Origin: an uncultured Dehalococcoidia bacterium
GTDB taxonomy: Bacteria > Chloroflexota > Dehalococcoidia > Lucifugimonadales > CATOSD01
Direction of reading: 5' to 3'
Assembly: GCA_951812395.1 (NCBI GenBank)
Contig: CATOSD010000001.1
Location: 1,771,108 to 1,835,107, forward strand
DNA: 64,000 nucleotides
The notes beneath the pieces were generated by a model. That model saw nothing but the letters and a program-made list of their open reading frames with translations. It did not search any database and was not told where the DNA came from. This document shows, piece after piece, positions 36,343 to 46,600 of the stretch (position 1 is its first letter; the number at the start of each line of letters is the position of its first letter). Made by a program: the position numbers and the translations under genes.

Positions 36343-39300
36343 CTAGCTGGCTGGAGGCACGTTGATGACCGGCACCTCCAGCTCGGTTAGCAGGTTGGAG
36401 AACAGGGCCACGTCCTCGTCGATGACCTGGTCCAGGGAGGAGAGTTGGGTGTCGATCTGGCCCGACACCTCTACGAACACGGTGCCTGCCTGTTCTGTGG
36501 GACCGGTGTCCGCTCTGCTCACCACTTTCGACAGACTGGCGAGCTTGGTGTTGAGACGGGTCGACATGCGACCGTTGCCGGGCGTGCGCACCATGACAAG
36601 CTCGCCCTCGATAGCCGCCAGCTTGTCCCTGATCTGGGTAGCTGCCTCTGCCACAGGCTCGGCGGCGGGGCTTCCGGCGGCGCGCCTCTCCCATTCGTCG
36701 ACCTGGACGCGCACGTGGCGCAGCCGGTTGACGGCATCGTGTGTTTCCGAGATCTTGTCGCGGATTCCGCTGAGCAACGCGTGTTGGGCCTGGTACTGTT
36801 CGGGGGTCGTGGTTATGCGCGGGTCCGGTCGAATCTCGAACTGCTGAAGGTAGCTTTGCCCGTCCACATCGAGCCGGACCTGGTATGCGCCCGGAGGCGC
36901 CTCGGGGCCGGCGAACATGGAATTGTAGGACAGGCCGTGCAGGCTCTCGCCCTCTACAGGCGTCGGGCCGGGGTACCGCAGGTCCCAGACGAAGTTGTTC
37001 ATGCCCGAATTGGCTCGCACGCGCGGCGGGCCTTCCCCGTCGCCGGAGTAGCTCACTATCTCAGCGCCGTCGCCGTCCAGGAACGTGAGCGACACTGGGC
37101 CCTCCGGGGCCTCGGCCAGGTAGTAGCGCACGAGCAGGCCGTCCGGCGGGTTCTGCCCTGCGTCCAGGTACACCCGGGTGACTTCGCCATCCGGACTTAC
37201 TGTCTGGTCGTAGGTCGCGACGAGCGGGTTCGGTCCCTGGTAGTTGCGTCCGGACTGCGGATTGGCGACGTACTCGGGGGCGACGTAGCCTGGGTACAGG
37301 GGGAAGCGGTAGGCCGCTCCGGGGGCAAAGAGGTGGTTCGATCCCTGGGCCACCTCGTCGGTGATCTGGCGCAACGGCGACACGTCGTCGAGTATCCAGA
37401 ACGAGCGCCCGTGCGACGCTATCACCAGGTCATTTCCTTTCACCACCAGGTCGTGGACAGGCACGGCGGGCAGATTCAGGCTGAGCGGATTCCAGTTCGC
37501 GCCGTCGTCGAACGAGACGTACACTCCCGTCTCGGTGCCGGCGTAAAGGAGGCCGCGCTTCGCGGGGTCCTCGCGGACCACGCGGGCGAAGTCGCCTTCG
37601 GGCATGCCGTTCGAGATTGAGGTCCAGGTCTCGCCGTAGTCGTTAGTCTTGAAGACGTAGAGGCCGGTGTCGTCCAGCCTGTAGCGGTGGGCGGCGACGT
37701 AGGCGGTGGCCGCATCGTGGGGTGACGGCTCGACCGACGCGACCATCGCCCAGTCGCCCATGCCGGGCGGCGTGACGTTCTGCCAGGTCTCGCCGTCGTT
37801 CCTGGACACGTGCACCAAACCGTCGTCGGAGCCGGCCCACAGTACGCCGGGCGTCACGGCGGACTCGGCAAACGCAAAGACGGTGCAGTAGATCTCGGCG
37901 GTTCCGCCTTCCAGGGTTATCGGGCCTCCGGAGACCTGGAGCTTGCTCTCGTCGTTGCGGGTGAGGTCTGGGCTGGCGATTTCCCAGCTATCGCCCTCGT
38001 TGCGAGTCCTGAAGATGTGGTTGCCGGTGATGTACACCGTCTTCTGGTCGTGTGGAGAGATTACGATGGGCGCGGTCCACGCGAAGCGGTACTTGAGGTC
38101 GATTGCGCCCATTGCGCGGGACGCTTCCGGCCAGGGGTCGACGTCCTTGGCCTGGCCGGTGCTGTGGTCGTAGCGTGTAAGCTGAGTGCTGCCGCTGTGC
38201 GCGCTGTAGACGATGTTCGAGTTCTCCTGGTTGACCGCGACGAATCCGGCTTCGCCGCCGGCCACCTGGTACAGCTCGGCGGCGCCGATCACACCCGCAC
38301 GGGAGCGGCTTGGCACGGACATCGTGAGGTTGTCCTGCTGTGCGCCGTACACGCGGTAGGGGAACTGGGCGTCGGTGACTACGTGGTAGTACTGGCCGGT
38401 CGGCTGGTTGTAGATGGACGACCAGGACAGTCCGCCGTTGTAGGTGACGCAGGCTCCGCCGTCGTTGCCCTCAATCATCCGCTGGGGATTCTGCGGGTCT
38501 ATCCAGAGGTCGTGGTTGTCGCCGTGGGGTGTCGGCAGGAGCGAGAAGTTGCGCCCGCCGTCGATGGAGCGCCAGGCCGAGAACTCGAGTGCGTACACGG
38601 TTTCCGCGTCCTGTGGGTCTGCGAAGATGTGGGTGTAGTACCAGGGGCGTCCGCGAATGTCGCCGGTATCGGTCAGTAGCTCCCAGTTGTCTCCGCCGTC
38701 GTCAGAGCGGAACAGGCCGCCGTTCTTTGACTCGATGAGCGCCCACACCCTGCCGGGCTTGGCTGGAGACGCCGCGACGCCGATGCGGCCCATGATGCCC
38801 TCGGGCATACCCGGGCGCGAGGAGATGTTCTCCCATGTGTCGCCGCCGTCGGTGGACTTGTACAGGCCGCTGTCCTCGCCGCCGCTCTCGTGTATCCAGG
38901 GGTAGCGCTGGGCCTGGTAGATGGCGGCGTAGAGGATGCGGGGGTTGTTCGCGTCCATCGAAATGTCGACCGCCCCCGCGCGATCGCTCTTGTGCAGCAC
39001 GAGGTCCCATGTGTCGCCGCCGTCCTTCGAGCGGTACACGCCCCGCTCGGGGTTGCGTCCGTAAGCGTGACCGAACGCGGCGACATATACAAGGTCCGGG
39101 TTGTGCGGGTGAACGCGCACGCGTGCGATGTGGCGCGTGCTCTCCAAGCCTACGTTGCGCCAGGTCAGGCCCGCGTCGGTGGACTTGTACACGCCGTCGC
39201 CGTGCGACACGTTCTGGCGAATGCAGGACTCGCCGGTGCCGACGTACACGACGTTGGGGTCGGAGTCGGACACCGCGACCGCGCCCACGGAGGCCACGTT

Positions 39301-39495
39301 GAATTGGCCGTCGGAGACGTTAAGCCAGTTCGTGCCGCCGTCATCCGTCTTCCAGACGCCACCGGAACACGCGCCGAAGTAGAATGTTCCCTGTTGTACG
39401 GGGTCGCCTGCAACGGCGACGACTCTGCCCGCCCGGAAGGGGCCGATGCATCGCCATTCGAGGGCGTTGTAGAGTTTCTGGTCGATGGCTGCCAT
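36343..39495 (-). CDS. BNR/sortilin-type beta-propeller protein, paralogue 1
   Basis: 1050 residues. About the first 700 form BNR/VPS10-like propeller blades: the Asp-box pattern recurs many times (VWKTDDGGTNW, VYKSTDAGLTW, VYRSKDGGDTW, LYKSTDGGDTW, LFRSDDGGDNW, VFKTNDYGETW, VYVSFDDGANW). A SHGRSFWILDD motif precedes a beta-rich domain and a C-terminal helical segment (IRDKISETHDAVNRLRHV). Many homologues are secreted, but no signal peptide is present from ATG 39495, which has GGAGG six bases upstream. A frame opening at 39783 adds only low-quality sequence from a repeat. Closely related to the gene at 43697-46840. Function unknown; protein or glycan binding is the usual guess. Confidence 0.88.
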   Translation of the reverse strand: MAAIDQKLYNALEWRCIGPFRAGRVVAVAGDPVQQGTFYFGACSGGVWKTDDGGTNWLNVSDGQFNVASVGAVAVSDSDPNVVYVGTGESCIRQNVSHGDGVYKSTDAGLTWRNVGLESTRHIARVRVHPHNPDLVYVAAFGHAYGRNPERGVYRSKDGGDTWDLVLHKSDRAGAVDISMDANNPRILYAAIYQAQRYPWIHESGGEDSGLYKSTDGGDTWENISSRPGMPEGIMGRIGVAASPAKPGRVWALIESKNGGLFRSDDGGDNWELLTDTGDIRGRPWYYTHIFADPQDAETVYALEFSAWRSIDGGRNFSLLPTPHGDNHDLWIDPQNPQRMIEGNDGGACVTYNGGLSWSSIYNQPTGQYYHVVTDAQFPYRVYGAQQDNLTMSVPSRSRAGVIGAAELYQVAGGEAGFVAVNQENSNIVYSAHSGSTQLTRYDHSTGQAKDVDPWPEASRAMGAIDLKYRFAWTAPIVISPHDQKTVYITGNHIFRTRNEGDSWEIASPDLTRNDESKLQVSGGPITLEGGTAEIYCTVFAFAESAVTPGVLWAGSDDGLVHVSRNDGETWQNVTPPGMGDWAMVASVEPSPHDAATAYVAAHRYRLDDTGLYVFKTNDYGETWTSISNGMPEGDFARVVREDPAKRGLLYAGTETGVYVSFDDGANWNPLSLNLPAVPVHDLVVKGNDLVIASHGRSFWILDDVSPLRQITDEVAQGSNHLFAPGAAYRFPLYPGYVAPEYVANPQSGRNYQGPNPLVATYDQTVSPDGEVTRVYLDAGQNPPDGLLVRYYLAEAPEGPVSLTFLDGDGAEIVSYSGDGEGPPRVRANSGMNNFVWDLRYPGPTPVEGESLHGLSYNSMFAGPEAPPGAYQVRLDVDGQSYLQQFEIRPDPRITTTPEQYQAQHALLSGIRDKISETHDAVNRLRHVRVQVDEWERRAAGSPAAEPVAEAATQIRDKLAAIEGELVMVRTPGNGRMSTRLNTKLASLSKVVSRADTGPTEQAGTVFVEVSGQIDTQLSSLDQVIDEDVALFSNLLTELEVPVINVPPAS

Positions 39496-39538
39496 GGAAA
39501 GCCTCCAGTGTGGGCTAGGGTCGGGTAGACAGGCCTTG

Positions 39539-39567
39539 AAGGTAGCACCGGCGGATTGCGGCGTCAA
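39539..39567 (-). promoter_or_regulatory. promoter of BNR paralogue 1
   Basis: On the minus strand TTGACG (39567-39562), 17-bp spacer, TACCTT (39544-39539), about 44 bp upstream of the start. Confidence 0.5.
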
Positions 39568-39627
39568 CTGAGGCTCAGGGCAGGCCTTCACGGGCGTAAG
39601 CTCCGCGGGAGTACGAAATCCGTTCGA

Positions 39628-40143
39628 TTCTGCGACATTCTGTTGTGTCCGTAGCTGGGGCCGGCGGCGGTACTGCGCAATTCTGTAATGCCGGCGTGGG
39701 CGATTTGGGGCATAAGTGTCACGCCGCGTGGCAGATTGGGACAGTGGCCGGTGGCCGTATCTGTGCTGCCTCAGGGCGCCCACAAGGGACGCCCCTACGG
39801 ATGCGTGGGGCCTGCGTCGTGTGTGGGCAGGGTTTCCGGGCCGCGGGGACTGTCACGCGGGCGGGTTTGAAATCCGCCCCTACCACAAACGAGGATAGCA
39901 CGAATGTGCGGATGTTTCAAGGGGGGTGTCGAGATTGCGGTGTTTGGGCGGATTGGTGGGGAGAAACGGCGCAGGCGTGGGGACGGGGCGGGGCGGGGGT
40001 GGGGTTCGGATTGGGCACGGCAGGGGCACGGGCGGCGCGGTAGAGTGACGGTCTTTTCGGGGTACGGGGGAGCGAGTGGGTCGGGTTTGGGCGAGGGAGG
40101 TGCGGCCGGATTGTGCGTTGGGGCGTCCGGGGGACATTGGCCA
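39628..40143 (+). repeat. 0.5-kb dispersed repeat, copy 2
   Basis: 516 bp, collinear with 25022-25533 (same blocks, same orientation, similar length). An extra GGCGGGTTTGAAATCCGCC hairpin (39860-39878) is inserted, a REP-like motif. The right half (39951-40143) is very G-rich on this strand with several GGGG runs. No credible gene lies in the 700-bp gap it fills. Confidence 0.8.
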
Positions 40144-40180
40144 GGCCCGTTTCGCGCGCTGAGGGAAGGGGCGTGAGTGG

Positions 40181-40186
40181 TATAAT
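40181..40186 (+). promoter_or_regulatory. -10 box of PQQ-propeller gene, leaderless type
   Basis: Consensus TATAAT, eight bases before ATG 40195, with no ribosome site between. The -35 region is weak. Confidence 0.5.
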
Positions 40187-40194
40187 TCGTCGCC

Positions 40195-41595
40195 ATGGGA
40201 GTGGATTCACAGGGCGACGAGAGAGCGATCAAGCCGGAGTCCCCGGGACGACTCGGAGGGCTTCTGCCGCACTGGCGGACGCATGAAGACGAGGCTGAGG
40301 GCAGCGCCTGGTCGCCGCGGAGGCTTGCGCGCGCCGCAATCGGGGCCGTGCGCACCAGCCGCGTCCTGGCCGTATCGCTTGTTCTCTTGCTGGCCACCGC
40401 CGCGAACATCGCCTACGACTGGTACGGCCCACTGCGCTTCTACTCCGAGCCCGCGACGGTCTTGAGCTCGGAGCCTTCGCCCGAGTCGTGGCCGATGCTC
40501 GGCCGGTCGCCAGACCGCAACGCCTACGAGCCGGATGCAGCCCTCGCCGAGCCGCCGGAGGTTTCGTGGCGGTTCGACCTGGGCACCACGTTGATCTCGT
40601 CGCCGGTGGTTCACGAGGGCAGGGTCTTCATCGCCGGGGAGAGCGGCCGCGCGGTGTGCCTGGACGCGGGAACCGGAGTGCTAGTCTGGGAACGCGACCT
40701 GGGCGCGGCTGTTCGGGCGTCCCCCGCGACGGCCGGCGGCGTGGTGGTATTCAGCACACTTGACGGCCGCGCCGTCGCGCTCGACGGCGCCACGGGCGAG
40801 ACGCTGTGGCAGCACTCCTTCGACGACCAGTCTCTGTCGCCACCCGCGGTGTTCGAGGGCGTGGTGTACGTCGGATCCAATGACTGGCACCTTTACGCGT
40901 TGGACGCGAAGACTGGCGGTCTGCGCTGGAGATACAAGGCGTTGGACTCGATTCGGTCGGGGCCGGCCGTGAACGATCAGGTGGTCGTGTTCACCGACGT
41001 CACCAATCGGATGTACACGCTCCGCCGTGACACAGGCACTTTTCGCATGGACTTCAAGACCGCTGGCCCTGCGAGAGGTGGGGTCGCATTGCTTGGCAAG
41101 CTCGGGTACGTAGCGGACCGTGGCGGGCGCGTTCGAGCGGCTGATTGGACCGTCCGTGACCTGCCCTTCGAAAAGGCCTACTTGAAGATTAGGGTGCAGC
41201 TATTCGCATGGAAGATCATCAGCGAACCGCCCAAGATCAAGGGTTCTGTTTGGTACTTCCGAAAGCGCGGCGAAGAGTACAATTCCACGCCGGTAGTCGC
41301 GCACGGCGCAGTTTACTCCGTGGCGCTTTCCGGCGCGGTTTTCGCGCTGGATAAGAGGGACGGCAGTTTGCTGTGGGAGGCGCGCACAGATAGAGGAGTA
41401 CCGGGTTCGCCGATAGTGGCGGGCCAGACGCTGGTGGTCGGTGACGCGGGTGGTGTGCTTTACGGCCTGGATGCAGCAAATGGCGCCAAGCTGTGGAAAA
41501 TTCGGTTGGAGGACGGACTCGTGGGCGCGCCGGCGTTCGCCTCCGAGACACTCTACATCGCGACTGCATCCGGCGCGGTGTACGCCCTCAACTGA
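40195..41595 (+). CDS. membrane-anchored PQQ-like beta-propeller repeat protein
   Basis: 466 residues. A charged N-terminal cytosolic stretch is followed by one transmembrane segment near residues 58-80 (VLAVSLVLLLATAANIAYDW) and an outward-facing propeller of PQQ/BamB-like repeats: VFIAGESGRAVCLDAGTGVLVWERDL, LDGRAVALDGATGETLWQHSF, WHLYALDAKTGGLRWRYK, GAVFALDKRDGSLLWEA, VLYGLDAANGAKLWKI (each noted by its A-G-LxW core). Catalytic quinoprotein residues are not apparent, so it is probably structural or a binding protein. In an organism without an outer membrane, a BamB role is unlikely. It is followed by a strong promoter for the ABC importer. Confidence 0.82.
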   Translation: MGVDSQGDERAIKPESPGRLGGLLPHWRTHEDEAEGSAWSPRRLARAAIGAVRTSRVLAVSLVLLLATAANIAYDWYGPLRFYSEPATVLSSEPSPESWPMLGRSPDRNAYEPDAALAEPPEVSWRFDLGTTLISSPVVHEGRVFIAGESGRAVCLDAGTGVLVWERDLGAAVRASPATAGGVVVFSTLDGRAVALDGATGETLWQHSFDDQSLSPPAVFEGVVYVGSNDWHLYALDAKTGGLRWRYKALDSIRSGPAVNDQVVVFTDVTNRMYTLRRDTGTFRMDFKTAGPARGGVALLGKLGYVADRGGRVRAADWTVRDLPFEKAYLKIRVQLFAWKIISEPPKIKGSVWYFRKRGEEYNSTPVVAHGAVYSVALSGAVFALDKRDGSLLWEARTDRGVPGSPIVAGQTLVVGDAGGVLYGLDAANGAKLWKIRLEDGLVGAPAFASETLYIATASGAVYALN

Positions 41596-41604
41596 GACTG
41601 AAAC

Positions 41605-41633
41605 TTGACATAGCAATAACAATGCCGTATAAA
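41605..41633 (+). promoter_or_regulatory. strong promoter of peptide ABC operon
   Basis: Consensus TTGACA (41605-41610), exactly 17 bp, TATAAA (41628-41633). Leader of about 125 nt to the TTG start at 41764. Confidence 0.75.
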
Positions 41634-41763
41634 TGCCAATCCATGTAGACCACGCGCAGCGGGGTCTAATTCCTGAAGCAGTACGGAGGTGCAATACACA
41701 AAGACTGCTGACACAGGTGCGAGGAAGAGAACGACGAAAGTCAAGAAATCAAGGAGGTTACAG

Positions 41764-43542
41764 TTGAAAGCACTAAAGATGTTGCCATTGGCGATGATTC
41801 TCGCCTTGGCGATGGTGTTCGCGCTGGCGTGCAGCTCGGCGGACGATGAGGATGACGATGCGCCGTCCACTTCGGCCGCACAGCCGACGGCAGCCCCGGC
41901 TATGCAGCCTACCGCTGCTCCGGCTATGCAGCCAACGGTGGCCCCGGCCATGACGCAGCCGACCGCGGTGCCTGAGCATACGACGATGGGCGGCACTGTC
42001 AAGGTAGTCGGGCACGCCGGCACCTTTACGTTCGTCGACCCGCACGCGACGGGTCTCATCATGACCGGCTTTGTTGGACGCCAGGTCTATGAGCAGTTGT
42101 TCACACGAGACGGGGAATTCAACGTCCAGCCACAGTTGGTCGAAGAGTGGAGCACGAACGACGACAGCACCGTGTGGACGTTCAAGCTGCGTGAGGGCAA
42201 GATGTTCCACAACGGCGACCCGCTCAGGGTCGAGGACGTAATCGAGAGCATCAAGCGTAACGCGGTGCTCAGCAGCATTTCGCGCTCCTACTACAGGGGA
42301 TTCTCCGGCAAGGAGAGTGTTGGTGACGTCCAGGCCGATATCGAGCACATGTTCGCCAAGGTGGACGACACGACCTTGACGGTGACGCTGGACAAGCCGT
42401 CCTCGTACATCCTGACCATCATGGCCCAGATAGACCCGTTCATGCCCTCGGTGATGCACGAGGAAATCTACAAGAACCCCGCCGGTGGTAAGGGCGACGA
42501 GGCCACCAAGACAGCCATGGGCACGGGCCCATTCAAGTTCGACGAGTGGGTACCCGGCAGGGGTGTGTTCCTTTCGCGCAACGATGAGTTCCTCGCGAGG
42601 GACGAGCCCAACGACTTCCTGGCCGGCAAGCTGGAAGTGCTGGTCGACAAACAGGAAGTGCTCGTGATTGCTGACCACGCAGCCCGTGGAGCCGCGCTAC
42701 AGACGGGAGAGGTCCACTTCCTGGACGACTTCAAACTGGACGTGGCAAAGACCCTCGAAGGCGATTCGAACATCCAGGTGCAGCGCGTGGGCCGCATGAA
42801 CATGGGCACCACGAACTGGAACCAGTGGAAAGAGCCGTTCAACAACCCCAAGGTGCGCCAGGCGGTCGCTATCGCGCTGCCCATCGACCGCATCATGACC
42901 GCGGCCATCGGAGACTCGGAGTGGTGGCAGCAGTGCGCGTTCTACATCCACTGCGGAACCAAGTGGAGCGACGGCGCGCAAGGATACGGCGACCAGTACC
43001 AGAGCATCTCCGGCGACGCCGAGAGGGCTGCCGCGATTGTCGAGGCTGAGGGCGTCAAGGGCCAGCACGTACGGATAATCTCCGTGGACAGCACCTTTAT
43101 TCCCGAGGCCGCTCTTGTGATTAGGGAGACGCTGGAGGGCATAGGTTTCACGGCAGAAATCCTGGCGGTAGATACCGCGGCAAGCGGCGAGATGCAGCGT
43201 GCGCCGGAGCCGACCAACTGGGAGATGAGCATGGGCTGGAGCAACTTCTTCAACGGAGTTGACCCGCTTGGACCTCATACCAATTCCTACACGAAGGGCA
43301 GGTACGACTCGTACTGGCAGGACCCCGGCGACAGGGCGCAGACCATTCGCACGAAGTTTGCCGAGGAACTGGACTTCGCCAAGCAGGTAGAGTTGACAAG
43401 GCAGTACGACGAGCTGTACTGGGAAGAGTGGCCGCGTAACGTCGCCATGTTCTCCAACCCTCGCGCCTACCGCACTGACGTGCTCGAAGGCGTGGGCAAC
43501 TGGCTGTACCCGCTCGTCTATGGAGTGTCGGTCAAGCAGTAA
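41764..43542 (+). CDS. ABC transporter solute-binding lipoprotein, family 5 (peptide/nickel type)
   Basis: 592 residues. An N-terminal hydrophobic stretch ends in lipobox FALAC with the lipidated Cys at 23, then a low-complexity linker repeats an octapeptide of the PTAAPAMQ type before the mature domain starts (GGTVKVVGHAGTFTFVDPH). Family 5 signatures include WSTNDDSTVWTFKLREGKMFHNGDPL and VEDVIESIKRN, then MGTGPFKFDEWVPG and NNPKVRQAVAIALPIDRI. It captures oligopeptides or similar solutes outside the membrane. AAGGAGG (41751-41757) lies six bases before TTG 41764, which is preferred over upstream codons. First gene of a run with a BNR protein and two permeases. Confidence 0.92.
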   Translation: MKALKMLPLAMILALAMVFALACSSADDEDDDAPSTSAAQPTAAPAMQPTAAPAMQPTVAPAMTQPTAVPEHTTMGGTVKVVGHAGTFTFVDPHATGLIMTGFVGRQVYEQLFTRDGEFNVQPQLVEEWSTNDDSTVWTFKLREGKMFHNGDPLRVEDVIESIKRNAVLSSISRSYYRGFSGKESVGDVQADIEHMFAKVDDTTLTVTLDKPSSYILTIMAQIDPFMPSVMHEEIYKNPAGGKGDEATKTAMGTGPFKFDEWVPGRGVFLSRNDEFLARDEPNDFLAGKLEVLVDKQEVLVIADHAARGAALQTGEVHFLDDFKLDVAKTLEGDSNIQVQRVGRMNMGTTNWNQWKEPFNNPKVRQAVAIALPIDRIMTAAIGDSEWWQQCAFYIHCGTKWSDGAQGYGDQYQSISGDAERAAAIVEAEGVKGQHVRIISVDSTFIPEAALVIRETLEGIGFTAEILAVDTAASGEMQRAPEPTNWEMSMGWSNFFNGVDPLGPHTNSYTKGRYDSYWQDPGDRAQTIRTKFAEELDFAKQVELTRQYDELYWEEWPRNVAMFSNPRAYRTDVLEGVGNWLYPLVYGVSVKQ

Positions 43543-43696
43543 CGCTTAGCGGACACACCGAAAGGCAATCAATCGGCAGGGGGCTGGCATTCTCGAAGGT
43601 CGCCAAGATCGAAGAGGGCGCCAGCCCTTGCCATAGGTGCGCCGCAATGCGCCTCCGCGCGGATGCGGCGCGAATCTCCCCGGGAGGTCTCTCGAC

Positions 43697-46600
43697 ATGG
43701 TGGTTGATCCAGGTCTACTGAACGCGCTCAAGTGGCGAAACATCGGCCCTCACAGGGGCGGCAGAGTCGTTGCCGTAGCCGGCCACCCAACCGACCCGAA
43801 CGTCTTCTACTTCGGCGCGTGCGCCGGAGGCGTGTGGATGACACGGGACGGGGGGACGTACTGGGAGAACATTTCGGACGGCTACTTCACCTCGGCATCC
43901 GTGGGGGCGATTGCCATTTCCGAGTCCGATCCCAACGTCATCTACGTCGGGAGTGGCGAGGCCTGCATCAGGATCGACGTAACGCACGGCGACGGCGTGT
44001 ACAAGTCCACCGACGGAGGCAAGACCTGGCGCAACATGGGCCTGAAGGACAGCCGCCACATAGGGCGTGTGCGCGTTCACCCGAACGACCCGAACACGGT
44101 GTACGTGGCGGCGTCGGGCCACGCGTTCGGTCCAAACGAGGAGCGCGGCGTGTACCGGTCGACCGACGGCGGCGAAACGTGGGAGTGTGTGCTTTACAAG
44201 AGCGACAAGGCCGGCGCGGTCGACATCTCAATCGACCCCAACAACCCCAGGCTCATCTACGCCGCGATCTGGCAGCGGCAGCGCACCTTCTGGGAGATGT
44301 CGAGCGGCGGGCCCGACAGCGGGCTGTACAAGTCGACAGACGGCGGCGACACCTGGGAGGACATCACCCGCAACCCCGGAATGCCGGAGGGGCTGATCGG
44401 TAGAATCGGCGTGGCGGTATCGCCCGCCAAGCCTGGTCGGGTGTGGGCGCTCATAGAGAACAGAGAAGACGGCGGGCTCTATCGTTCAGATGACGGCGGG
44501 GCTACCTGGGAGCACCTCACCGCGGACGAGGGCATTCGAGCTAGGCCGTGGTACTACACGCATGTGTTCGCCGACCCGCAGGACTCGGAGACGGTGTGGA
44601 CGCTCTCGCTCAACTGCTGGAAGTCCACCGACGGCGGACGTACCTTCACCGACGTGGGCACGCCCCACGGCGACAACCACGACCTGTGGATAGACCCGCG
44701 CAACCCGCTGCGAATGATCGAGGGCAACGACGGCGGCGCGACCGTTACCTACAACGGCGGCGTCTCCTGGTCTACGATCTACAACCAGCCCACCGCGTGC
44801 TTCTACCACGTGACCACTGACAACCAGAATCCCTATCGCGTGTACGGCACGCAGCAGGACAACAGCGCCATCAGCACGCCGAGCCGGACGTGGAAGGGCG
44901 CGATCCCGTGGGGCGACAACTACACCGTGGGCAGCTCCGAAAGCGGGCACATTGCGGTCAAGCCCGACGATCCGAACATAGTCTACTCCGGTTCGATTGG
45001 CAGCTCGCCGGGAGGCGGCGGCAATATGCTGCGGTACGACCACTCGACCGGGCAGGTGCGCATCGTCACCATCTGGCCCGAGATGTCCGGTGGAGAGGCA
45101 CCGTCCCAGTACAAGTACCGCTTCCAGTGGACGTATCCCATCGTCTTCTCGCCGCACGACTCGAATACGCTGTACGCGACCGGCAACGTGGCGTTCAAGA
45201 CGACGGACGACGGCACCACCTGGGAGGCGATCAGCCCGGACCTGACACGCAATGACCCCGAGAAGCAGATCCTTTCCGGCGGGCCTATCTCGTCTGAGGG
45301 CGGCGGCGCCGAGGTGTATTGCACGATCTACGCATTCGTGGAATCGCCGCACGAGAAGGACCTGCTCTGGGCCGGCACGGACGACGGCTTTGTGCACATC
45401 TCCCGCGACGGCGGCGGCAACTGGGAGGATGTGACTCCGCCCGACGTGGAGGCATGGACTCGCATCGCCATGATCGAGGTCTCGCCACACGATGCCGCTA
45501 CGGCCTACGTTGCGGCCACGCGCTACAAGCTGGACGACAACCGGCCGCTGTTGTACAAGACGAACGACTACGGCAAGAGCTGGCAGAAGATAGTGAGCGG
45601 CATACCCGAGGACGACTTTACCTGGGTGGTGAGGGAGGACCCGGAGCGGCGCGGGCTGCTTTACGCGGGCACCGAAACGAACATCTACGTCTCGTTCGAC
45701 GACGGCGGGTCGTGGCAGTCGATGCGCTCCAACCTGCCGGTGGTGCCCATCTACGACCTGGTGATAAAGGGCAGCGATCTGGTGGTGGGCACGCATGGAC
45801 GCTCCTTCTGGATACTGGACGACATAACCCCGCTACGCCAGATGACAGACGAGATTGCGGCGTCGGACGCGCACCTGTTCAAGCCGCGCACGACGCACCG
45901 CTTCCCGCCGGCCATGGGCCTCGGGCTGGACAGGCGCACCGGCGTTGGAAAGAGCTACCAGCTCGCCCTGGGCGTGCCCGCGACGTTCTACTTCGAGCAG
46001 GATGCGGAGGGCCGGTCGGTCAGGAAATTCGCCGATGCGGGCGACAATCCGCCCACCGGGGTTGTGGTGTGTTACCATTTGAAAGAGAAGCCGGAAGGCG
46101 AGATTACGCTTACGTTCCTAGACTCGGCCGGGGAGACGATCAAGAGTTTCTCGAGTGGCGCGGAGGATGGGCCGGAGGTTTCCGCCGAGGCGGGAGCCAA
46201 CTCGTTCACCTGGAATATGCGCTACCCCGACGCCCGCAAGGTGGAGGGCGAAGCGATGCCGCAGACTGGCCGGGCGGCGGTCAGCCTGACCGGGCCGGTG
46301 GCCGCGCCGGGCGCGTACCGGGTGCGGCTGGAGGCGGGCGGACAGGTTCTGGAGCAGGACTTCGAGATTGCGAAGGGCGCCAGCGTCCAGAGTTCGGACG
46401 AGGACCTGCAAGCGCAGTTCGATCTGCTCATCGCGATTCGGGACAAGATCTCCGAGACACACGACTCGGTGTCGCGGCTGCGCTCGATCAGAGGGCAGGT
46501 GGCCGGCTGGAAGAGCCGCGCCGAGGGAAGGTCGGGCGCTGAGCCGGTGCTGGAGGCCGCGGAGCAGATCGAAGAGAAGCTAACGGCGGTCGAAGAGGTG